Assembly (NCBI RefSeq): GCF_032118995.1
Contig: NC_092650.1
Span: forward strand, 22,516,001 to 22,580,000
DNA length: 64,000 nucleotides
Origin: Asterias amurensis
Taxonomy: Eukaryota > Echinodermata > Asteroidea > Forcipulatida > Asteriidae
Reading direction: 5' to 3'
A model generated the notes under the pieces. The model was given only the letters and a program-made list of their open reading frames with translations, made no database searches and had not been told where the DNA came from. The translations under genes were made by a program, and so were the position numbers. Positions 12,301-24,300 of this stretch are shown here, piece after piece (position 1 is the stretch's first letter; every line of letters starts with the position of its first letter).

Positions 12301-15300
12301 CTACACAAATATGCCTCGAAATTACGTGGTTTTCTTTTTACCTCGTCCAATAACACGGTCGGTCATTTATGGGAGTCAAAATTTTGACTCCCAGAAATGG
12401 CCGACCGTGATAGTTCGCGACGCAAAAAGAAAACTGTGCAATTTTGAGTGATACTTGTGTGGATCATTATTTTCTACTTTTAAAACATCTTTCTAACCAT
12501 ATGCATTTCATAACAAACGGTTTCAAACACTTTTTATAGACCAACTCGTCCGATCCAAGGCAATGTGTTCCTTTAAAGGTAAGGTCATGGTAGGGTAAGG
12601 TAGGTCAACATATAGTTGATTTACAGGCAAAAACTGTTAAGAAAGACACAATAAAAGTCAAATGAGAAAGTTTCAGCCGAATACAGTGTCTACTTGCTGA
12701 GCAAAAAAGTAAAAAAACTGTCACAATAATTTCACAAGAATGGTCGAATCCATCCACGTTTTAGCGACACAACAGCGGGTATTAATGGCATCTCTAGCAG
12801 CAGCATTCACGAAAAGACGCCAACCCTCAAAAATCTGCGGAACGGGTCAAGGTTTAACGCGATTCAGAACCGCAATGCGTTGTGGGAAGGCATATGGGGC
12901 AGTTTACTTTGCGATGTATGTTGTCATGCACAACTGCGCACGCATCGCCTATGTCATTGTGTGGGTTCAACAGCGCCCTCTCTCGATATTATGCTATTCG
13001 CACCCATCTATGAATCGTTTTTAATTTTTAAATGATATTGGGTGAGAGTTATCCAAACCATATTGATTTGAATGGAATTCTTTCTCAAAATAGTTACTAT
13101 CAACAGCTACGGTGCTCCTCACCAAGTAGGGTTTATTTTGTCATTAATAGTTGGAGTGTTTACTAATCTATTACCCAACCTGTAACCTGTAATATCACAC
13201 TCAATGTAAAGAACAAAAAGTTCAGAAAGACTGATTTTCATTAGACCAGCCATTAAAAATTTAGGACTTAAGAATTAATAACAAAATAAATTGAAATACC
13301 TGGGTGTTTTGTGCTCTCCAGAAAGGCTTTTGAAAAAAAATTGAAAACTCTTCATTATTTGTCTCAGTGTACATGTAAAACACCTCCTAGATTTTTGAAC
13401 TTGCAAATGTGAAACGGACAAAATGGTGCTGTTTCCAGTAAAAATCCACAAGGACAATGTGCTGTTACAAATATATTTCGTGAACAAGTCCGAAGACAAA
13501 TAGAAAAGACGGCAAAACACCCAACAGAGCGATGCACACATACACAAACTGACAGAATTATAAAAGACTTGAAAGCGTTTGGAAGAAAAGAGAAAGTATT
13601 TGGTATATACCTGAACTTGGAGTCAAGGAAAAAACTGCAAAGAACAGGGGGGAAATAAGAAAATTGTAACTTTCAAATTCTATGAAGGAAATATAAGCTA
13701 AACTTGTCTACCCACATGACGATGACATTAGTCTTTTAAAAATGTAAAGCAATTAAAAACTCTAAGATATTTTGACAAAGGAGAAGGTAATCATTCAATA
13801 AGTTTGGTTAAATAAAAACGTGTGCCAATCACTTATTCTTGAAATCCTAGTAATTTGTTTGCATCTTTAATTGTTCATAATGTTTCTGCCATGTTATAAT
13901 GGAGGTGCAAAAACCTGAAAATTTTGATCTAAATAGGTTGAAAAAGCAGAGACAAATTTTGCAAATCAATTTTGCGTTACAACATTTTTAAACTGCGCAT
14001 TATTTAATCACACCACATGCTAATATTGAGAAGCAACTAATACATTTTAAACAGTACTTTGCTTTGCTATTGACCCCTCGCATGCCCGTCACACGCGGCG
14101 ACTGTGCCAAGCTCACCATTTTGGTGGTCAATAGGTTTACAAGTCAACGCCGCGTCACCTAAAAATGCGCACCTCACTGAATAATGCACAATGACACTAC
14201 CTACCAAAATGGCGCAGCTAAGATTATTCTGATGATGAAATCAGTTGAATTGGGTCAATACAAGGCAAATTGTTTGATCATAGGAATAAAAGCATTAAAT
14301 TATTTTGGCACATCACCTGCTGTCCAGATCCCCTTCATCCGAGCTTCCTCTGTGGAAAATAAACTCAGTTTATTAGTAATATATGTAATTTTTTTTTTTT
14401 TTTGGGGGGGGGGGGGGAGGGGTGGGAGTTAATAATGTTTCTGAATTTTGAAGGTTATGTATTTACCGTTTAGACATGTTCTATTTCTAAGGCACAATCA
14501 CACTGGTAAAAAACCCGCAACGCAGCATCTGGTTATGCACTCCGCAAAAGTGACAATGATGATGATGATGTGCAAAAGTGATCAACAATGGCAAAAATGT
14601 ACTGTGCAAAAAGAACTCTGAACAGTTGCAGCTGGGTACCTAAGCGACTGACGCAAAACCACTGACTGACAGAAATGTGTAGCAAAAGAGGAGCAAACAT
14701 CATCAATCTGGGCCCAATTTAAAATGTTCAGCAGAAAATATTGCTGCGGAAATCCTGATGGTAGGCAAAAAATGGGTTGGGCACCAGTTGAGATCGTTCG
14801 CTGCCCACCAACTTTTCGATTTCTAAAATCTACCCAAAATTTTAAAAAGTGCGCTTAAGAGTTGTTTTGGTACCTGGCAGTTTTTGAGTTGCAAGTATTT
14901 CTCAGTATCAAAATCAAGCAAGCTTTTATACCCTCTGATTTAGTCACACCCACTAATGTATCATACATTTTACAAACACTTTCATTAATAAGCAATAGCT
15001 GTGTTAGTCTGATGGATGAAACAATGAAGGTAGTACATGTAATAGCACTTAAATGCAGTGGACACTATTGGTAATTGTCAAAAACTAGCCTTTACAGTTG
15101 GTGTATCTCAACATTAACATAAAACACCTAACCTGTTAAAATTTGAGCTCAATCGGTCATCAAAGTTGCGAGATAATAATGAAAGAAGAAAACACCCTTG
15201 TCACACGAAGTTGTGTGTGCTTAGGTGGTTGATTTCAAGACCTCAAGTTCTAAATCTGACTTATCGAAATCAAATTCGTGGAAAATTACTCCTTTCTCGA

Positions 15301-18300
15301 AAACTATGCCACTTCAGAGGGAGCCGTTTCTCACAATGTTTTATACCATCAACCTCTCCCCATTACTCGTCATCACAAGAAAAATTTTATGCTAATAATT
15401 ATTTTGAGTAATTACCAATAGTGTTCACTGCCTTTAAAAACTAACTAATTACCAACACTTATGCAGTTTTTATGTAATTATTTAGTTTGTACATGTAAGT
15501 GCTACAGCCTCATTCAAAAGTCTTTTTGAGATATATGGCGGACACCATGCGACAACACTATAATAGTTTGGGTAAATCTGTGTGTAAACACCCAAACCAA
15601 ACAGTACACTCCTATCACGTCAGCCATAGACCTACCTCAAAAAAGCTTATTGTTTTAAATATTTACATGAATTGTTTAAAACATTGATGACAATAAACTG
15701 TTACTTTCACAGCATTTGTAATGTAGATGTCAAATGTCTCTAAATAACACCTAAACACATGTGACATAGCTCTTAAGTCTAAAAAAAAAAAGTCTGAAAC
15801 AAACATGGTTAAAGATGCTGTGTCAGATTTTTGGCCGATTTAACCCAAAAATTTTGATTTAAAATTCATAGGTATTTTGACGGGATCCCGACAGTATATT
15901 ACGTGACCAATTCTTATGTGTTTTATAAGAAACGTTTTAAATTTTTGTCATGGTTCCTGACCAATAAAAGTAAAAGTTAAACTTGTTTTTGTTACAGCGG
16001 GTGATACTCTTTGAAATACCAATACTCAAAATTGTTAATGATTTAGGCCAAAAATCTGACATAGCATCTATAATATATTGATGACAATAAGCTGTTACTT
16101 TCACGGCATTTGTAATGTAGATGTCAAAATGTCTCTGGAAAAAACCTAAACACACGTGACACAGCTCTCAAGTCTGAAACAAACATGGTTAAGAAAACAC
16201 ACACTGAAACACAAAGCATGAGGTTAGGTGTATTGACTATGAACCACTCGCTGAAATACCTTCCGACCAAGGACTGCGCTGATCCACTGATGATGGCAGT
16301 AAGTCAATTAAAATTGGAAATCAGTCTTATCAGATAGTCAATAGTTAATAATCAGTAGTAAGAAATCAATCCCAGATAATCAATGATCAATAGACATTAA
16401 CTAATAGCTAATAGTCATTAGCAAGTACTCAATTGTCAATACCAATAATGACCAGGAACGAAGATGTTTGTCCTGCAAGAAATGTCCTACTCTAAACCAG
16501 GGACCGTGCTTATGAAAGTTGAAGTCCGTTAGTGGTAGTCAATAACCAATAGCCGATTATCAACAGCCAGTAATCGATAACGATTAAGAATGAAGATATC
16601 TGTCTCCCTAAGGAGCTATATTTATACAATGTATACAGCAAGCATTTTTAAAGTCAAGTTCATATTTAAACCTTGATCTACTACCCATTTGTTTTAGTCT
16701 GGAGCAAGTTATTCTTGTTGTGGTAGGCTAGTCTTGAAGTGGGTGTGAATCATGCAATTTGGTTCTCATGGAGCCTCTTGGGCTGTTAAAAGGAAGCACT
16801 GAGTAATTGGGGGAAGCCCTATGGATGTTGGGGAAGCCCTGTGCTAAAAAAGGGAAAAAGGGGATGTCAAAAGAAAGCTGTTCAGGGCAATTGCTATGGG
16901 AGCGCTGGGGGAAGTCCTTGGTTATAAGGGGGAAGTTTGTGGCTGTTAGAATGAAGCCCTGGGTATGTTGGGAACACCCTGTGAAGTTGGGGGTAAGCCC
17001 TTGGCTGTTAGGGGAGGAAGTGTTGGGGCTGTTAGGGAAGCCCTATTTCTGTTGGGGAAATTCCAGTGGATGTAAAGAAAGGCCTGCCCACCTTCTAATT
17101 TTTGGGAGGACCAGCACCGTGTTCTTCTTGTCTTCAGGTTCCTCCTTGCTGGCCTGTTCTCTAGCGGCGGCCAGTCGCATCCTCTCCATGTACTTCTCAT
17201 ACTCCATCTCCACAAAGTAGTTAATGGCCTCCAGCGGGACTGCGTTCTCGACCATGCTTGGATCGGGAGGCATGTCAAAGGTCACTGGCAAGAGACAAGA
17301 TTGAGGAAATAATCACAGTGAGATGAAAAAGTACTTTCGTCATCATCCAGATAGCTCTTGATTTTGCTTCGCTTGTTGAGGGGGTCGGCACATAAGGTCA
17401 ATAACAATTTGTTTATACCACTGGTAACTTTGGTTTGTGAACAGTTCATAATAGCTATTACTTTTCTTTGTTTTCCTGTTTGTCTGACAATTGCATCCTG
17501 GTCAAATGATTGGTCAGTGTACATGAAAGGATATAACCGGGGTAAGTGTGAAGTATATGTGGAGTATATGTGGGGTAGATGTTTACCTGTTAGCTGCTGG
17601 TTCTGAAGAAAGCTTTCTACAACCGGTGAATTCTCTCTACCTTGGGAGAAATTGGATCGAGTTTCAGACTTGGATGACGTGGGCTTGGAATCATCGCCCT
17701 GAGTAGATTGAGGAGAAAAGAAATTAGAATAAACTAAATTACATAATTAACACCTGTTTTTGTTCTAACTAAATAATAAGTAAGTTTTTAAAACAAAAAG
17801 AAAACTTTCTGTAAACAAAAGTGAAAAATATTCCACTCCCATACCTGATCACTCTTGGTTTTCAGAATCCCTTTTCCTTTGCTCGGTGACTCAGATGGAG
17901 GAGTTCCTCTCGATGTTTGCCGTCGCTGGATGTTACCAGCCACTTTGCCTTTCTTCAGTTGCTCAATCGTCTTCCTAAGATGACTCTGAAATCCAAGAAG
18001 GGAAGAAAATAATTGAAAAAATATGGAACTTTGACATTTAAAAAAACCCACAGCCAGCTTATCTAATAAATATGTGACAGGCTCTACAGAAATATATTGC
18101 TTGTCGCACAGCCCACTTTAAAGCAATCGCACAACATCGGTAAACAGTGTATCACAACTTACATATAAAATAACATACCTGTGAAAATTTCCTGTTGAGT
18201 GTTGGAAAGGGGTGAACAAAATGTGAAATGAATTTTTGTGATATGCTGTGTCTTGCTTCTTAAAAAGGTTTATATTCTCAAATTTCTCAAATAGATTGTT

Positions 18301-21300
18301 TTAATCTAAAAAGATGAACAAAGCAGTTTTTTCCCTTTTGATTCATGTGTGTACTTTGTTTCTCCATTACGGGTCATTTTTAGAATATCATTTAATATTC
18401 TTTTGCATCTGCATAGATCAGTCTTCAACATTTCTTAACAGTTTGTCCATCTAATTTACCTTGAAGAGTGCCAGCCACTTTTCTATCCACCGTCTAGCCA
18501 TGGCGTTCAGTTCTTTCTTACGATTCTCTTCATCCACGTTCCATATATCCCATCCATCCAGCTCCTTGAAGAAGTAGTTATGCATGTCTTGTAGGCCGAG
18601 CGACAGGAAGATGTCATGCACCAACTCTCTATAAGTACACATAATAAATAAAATAAAACACAGCATTTGTAAGGCGCACTATCTCTGTAAAAACATTCAA
18701 AGGCGCCGGTCCAGGTCAAAAAAAGAAATCTCAGATGAGTTCAAAGGCCAGTCTGAAAAGATGTGTTTTAAGTTAATATGTGCACCCTATAAATGTATGC
18801 TATTATCGTTGTTATTATTAATATTAATTAATGTATCAAAGCACTGTGCCTTGCGGACACTAGTATCAGGACCGAAATTTGAACCCACACTCTGCTGAAC
18901 CGAAACACCACAGCATGAGTCTGGTGCCCTTATCCGCGCGGCCACACAAGTCAAGCTTTTGCGAAGTTGCATAGTTACACAGTTACATCATTACACAGAT
19001 AGCTCACCATGCAATGCCTCCAATCAAATGAAACTTAGGGTGCGTTCGTTTAGCTTTCCAGGGTCAACCCCACAGTGCTCACTCGGGTGAGCCCCTGGCA
19101 AGAGCTAATCGAACGATCACTCACCCTCTGTTGGTGACGTCATGCACCTTGGGCGAGCCCCAACTGACCTGTTCCACAAGCTTGGGGCTGACCCGGATGA
19201 GCTGCTGGAATGATGTCAAAGCTTTTCGAACGTACCAGGGGCAGACCAAGGCCAACCCGGGGAAGTTAATCGAAACACACACAAGTAACTAACCTGACAT
19301 CTTTGTCGCCATCCAGGAACTGAACGATGAGTTCTGTAATCATTTCAGCATCAGGATTAGTCATTGCTTGAAGAGCTCTCAGCGACATTAAGATAAAGCT
19401 CTGTCAAAATAATCAAACCGGGTACACTCTTATAACTCTATCTAATTAATGAAACACTCTTCAATTTTTAGTTTCTTGGTACATGATGTGTTAGCACCAA
19501 GATTAGGGCAAGAAGGCTGAGCTTAGCAGGTGACTGTCTCAGACATGCTGAGCTGGCAGTGAGCAAGCTGATGCTATATGCCCCTACTCACATGACTCAG
19601 GGTCACTGTTTCTGAGGCAGAGCACAAACCAGTGGTATGGACACCTTGTACCGGGACTTTTGAATAGACCTTATGCATTGAAGTCATCCAGCGGCCATCT
19701 TAGTGGAAAAACGGTGATGAAACAATCAAAATGGAACAGTACAAATTTTACCTTGCGATAATATTCCTCCCATTCCACTCTGAGCCACTCAATATTTGTA
19801 CATTATTTTTTAGAATTCAAGACCCTGAATATGGAGTCCACAAACCTTTTCATCCTGGTCCTGACACGTCGGTGGGTTGCTCTTGTTGAGTACCCCCATC
19901 AGCGTGTCGACCACCACCTTGGTGTTCGCTAGCGAGTCTTGCTGATATAGCATGATGATGGCCTCTAGGATCGGTGTCTTCATGGCGTAGTCTGAGATCT
20001 TCAGGAGGCGGAGCAGCATGGCCACGAAGGCTGTAGCTGTCCATGGTTTGGGAAACGTCTGAAAGCATAAGGATGAAAAGTAAAGCCGTTGGTCTCATGT
20101 GTTGTGAAACGCATGTAAAAGAAACCCAGTGGGCTTGTTAAAAAGAGAAATTATTTTTTGTACTCATTGCTCAAAAGTCACAGCACCTCAGTAAGTAAAA
20201 TTTCAAGGGAAGCTTTCTACTATCATACTCTTCAAACTATTTAAGTTTAATGTAAATCTGTGGACATTGTGTTTTGTGATAGAAAAAAGTACATAGACCC
20301 TTTCTTAAAGCAATATTTTCTGCTCAAGCAGCAGCAAAGAAGAAAGGTGCTTGCTATCATCAAGAGTCTTACCTTATTTGAAGTGTTAGGGAAGTACTCC
20401 TCAAACCAGGCTGCTCCTTTGAATTGAGAGATGAACGAAGGCAAGGGTGTGGGTGGCCTGGGCGGCGATGGGGTAGGTGGAGGCGGAGGACTGGGTGTGA
20501 TGAGCTTGGGCGTGACCTCCCGCACTACAGGCTTGGGTAGCTTCTGCACCTTAGGTCTCGAAGGGGGTTTAGGCTTTTCCTTGGGGGTCTCCGGTTTGGG
20601 CTCAGGGGTGGGCGTACGAGGTGGGGTGGGTGTGGGTTCATGGTCATCGATGTCTAGAGAGGTGGGGGCGATGTCGATGTTGAATTTATCGAGGAGGGAT
20701 GTCTTGGGGGTGTCCGCCCGTTCCAGGTCAGGGGTCAGCGACAGTGTCCTCTCCTTCTCCTGGATAATTGAAATGACAATTCAAAGAGGAAGTTGTTCAA
20801 ACACTGGGAAATATTGCTACTACTTTTTGAAACAGCACAACAGGTCCACAGCAATAAATCCCCAGGTACTCATAGGCTCACTGAAATTCTGCGTTAATTT
20901 GTTTTTCTTTTTCTGGTGACCGCCCAACTTCCCCCTTCTCTCTGTGGTGTCCTTCCCCTCTAAAAACCTCTAAAGTATCCCTTTTAAACAAAATCACTGC
21001 ATTCACTAAAACGGTAGACTAATTCTTAGACACTGCAAACAAAGTTATAAACGATTAAATACTAAATTTATCAATCAAGTTAACCTAAATGAAAAAGAAT
21101 GTTCTTGGTTTTTGGTTTTTTAAAAAATAACACTACTAATAAACAGCCAGTTAATACTTGGTGGCTACCGGTACGTGTATATTTTTTAGCACACCCTAAC
21201 ATGTAGCCAATCCAGTTGACAGGCTTAGTACTGACAAGTAAGGGCACACAATAAAATGTGCTTTTGTCTTAAAGCGCATTGATGGGAAGCACTGGTAAAG

Positions 21301-24300
21301 GACAAACCAAATGACTCGAAAGCCGACCATCTTCGAACAATACTTAATGGTCTCTAATGGGTAACAGCAATGAAAACACAATTATTAAAAAGACAAAAAT
21401 TACCGGCGTTGGTCCTATTGATGGTATGGGCAACTCCTGTAAGCATGACGGGAAGGGGAGGGGGGGGGAAGGGGAGGGAGGCATTAAAAAGCAGATGTTA
21501 ACAGAATTAGCAAAAACACACAAAGACATGGAGGCTTGGTACAATCAGGCATGATTATTTTAGGAAGATATAAAACAGTTATTTAAAATTGGTTTCGGTT
21601 TTTATGGGATTATTAATTGATGCGTTAAATTTGAGCATGTCAAGTCTTGAAATTCATTTTGAACATGACATTTATTTGTTTGATGTCGGTGTAAGTGCAT
21701 AGTAGTTGTTGGATTGTCCCAACACTGTTGCCTAGTGAAAACATATTGCTTCGTAAACAAACTTGACAAACGCAAAACAGCGGAGAACCAGTCAAGAGGC
21801 TGGGTTAAACACATGGCATTTTGACTGGTAATTAGCCCTGTGTCTGTTCATCAAGATGTCTCGGTAGAAGAAACTTGCGGCTGCTATTTTTTTACAATTT
21901 TGTTCTTCTCTTTTATTGGGCAAAGGTATTACTATTCTTTTGAAGCACATTTTAGAAACTGTAACATGATTTTATAATTAAGTTTGTCGAGTTACTGCCG
22001 TTTCTCTCATTCTAAAGGTTTTTAGTAAGAGACGGTGCTGACTTTTGTTGTATTGTTCTACACCAAGTGTATGAACAGACATATTTAAGGTAATCCGGGG
22101 TAACACAGTTTATTTGGGTGTTTATTTGATTTTGGGGGGGAGGGTTAGAGCATTTGTTAACTTTGATTAAAAACTGTACATAAAAATATTAGTATGCAGT
22201 TAACGGTGCAGGTTGGAAAAAGCACAAGCAAATCATTCAACATTCTCACAAAACTGTGCAAAAAGGAAAAAAAAATCATTTCAAAACTAGTCACAAAAGT
22301 GATGATCAAATTTACACTATAAAAAAATAAAAACACTTTCACGGATTGATCCATTTGAACAGTGTGCAGGTAAAAACAACAACAATTTACAAAAAAGGTA
22401 AACACCAACAATCCATTCGCTGTAATTGAAAATAATGTGCCACAGGAAATAACAAAAGAGTCATAAAGTGAGTTAAATAGTTTGGATCAAAATATAAAAA
22501 TACAAACCAATTAAAGAAAAAAAAAAAATTTTAAAAACAACTTTAGAAAATCTGATTACTTTTTTATTAATTGGTGAGAAACATTTTTTTTGAAAACGTG
22601 CAAAAACAAAATCGTCGGATAAAACCAGAGTGTCTATATTCAATCATGCCTGGTTATTTAGAAGTTGATTCTGCTATTGAACGAGCAGCATGCTTCAAAC
22701 CGAAAGAAATCAAAACAACTTTTTGAAATGTGTACAATACCTCCTCCTCGTCACTCCAAACAATGACCCGCTAAAAGGGTTCAAAGGTTAAAGGTCACAT
22801 TAGACAAACAAAATGGAGTATTATTTGAAGGTTTGATGGGTTCACATTTGCCTTGAAGTATACAAAAACAATGTATCTTTGAAATATTTGAAATGAGCAA
22901 AAAATAAACATGTATGTTATGTAGTCTTTTAAATCTACTAAAACAAAGGATTCAAATTGCCTCTAGCCACCTGGGCCCAATTTCATGGCTCTGCTTACCG
23001 TTAGCACAGAATCCGCGTTTACGGAAGCAGGGAATTCTGTGCTAATGGCAAGCATATTTCACGGGTTAGCGGCGAATTTGGGCTTCTGCGCATGCATACT
23101 TCACGTTACTAGGCATTCTATGCTTACAAGGCTAGCGCAGAAATTCGGCGCTTGCACCTAAGCGGGGAATCGCGATCGTAAGCGCAGAATTTGGCGGTAA
23201 GCAGAGCCATGAAATTGGGCCAGGCTAGGTCAGTGGTCTAGTGGCAAGACATCTGCTCTTGCAATGCAAAGAGCGTGGGTTCGAATCCCACCCGAGTGAT
23301 TTGCATATGGACTCTTACAGTGGTCAATACACATCAGATGAAGAGCAAGAACCAAATTATATTCTTCATCCCAGATGCATAAACTTATATCTATTATTTA
23401 ATCATAATTGTTGTCTAGAAGTTTGCTTGGTTCAAGATTGCTTCAAAGCATTTCTTTTTTAAACGGGGCAAAACAAAAAATATCTCCTTAAATAGCTTTT
23501 TTGTTACAAAGGACTTTCAAAGTGTCAAATGGTTGTATCTCGCTAACAAAAAATATGTAACCTGGATGGTTTTACACAGCCGGTACGAGATACGATGTTG
23601 TTTCACATTTGCAATATGACATTGTTGCATTTTTATGAGAAAAGTCTGACAAAATGATAATATAAAACAAATAAATGATCACCTCTGGGCTGTCCATGGA
23701 CTTCGGCTGCCGTGGCGAGAGCGTTAAAGAGAGAAAATTTGCAGGTGCAGTGGAGAAGAAAAAGAAAGGGTTACTTGGAGTGAGTTAATAAACCATTGGC
23801 TAAGCACCCCTTGTGTTACTTATTAATTAAAGGCAGTGAACACTATTGGTAATTACTCAAAATAATTATTAGCATAAAACCTTTCTTGATTACAAGTAAT
23901 GGGAAGAGGTTGATGGTATAAAACATTGTGAGAAACAGCTCCCTCTGAAGTGACGTAGTTTTCGAGAAAGAAGTAATTTTCCACGAATTTGATTTCGAGA
24001 CCTCAAGTTTAGAATTGGAGGTCTCGAAATCAAGCATCAGAACGCAAACAACTTTGTGTGACAAGAGTGTTTTTTCTTGCATTATTATCTCGCAACTTCG
24101 ACGACCGATTGAGCTCAAATTTTCACAGGTTTGTTATTTTTTGCATTGTTCAGTGTCTACCTAGTGTCTATTGTCTTTAAAGGTACTGGACACATTTGGT
24201 TATTGTCAAAGGCCAGAGTTCTGTGACAATTTGGGCTCAATTGGTCATCAAAGTTACACGAAAATGATGAAGAAAAAAACATGCTTGTTGCACAAACTTG

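Noticed and set aside
16807..17220. Plus-strand frame of 137 codons
   Set aside because: Made of the ggggaagccct minisatellite plus the antisense of WDR97-like exon 25.
20431..20919. Plus-strand glycine/valine-rich frame of 162 codons
   Set aside because: Antisense of the proline-rich exon 19; the minus strand splices in frame with its neighbours.
23222..23300. Possible tRNA gene
   Set aside because: A-box and B-box like sequences are present, but the acceptor stem does not pair and the sequence continues into a tail shared with 27698-27960; a SINE explains it better.
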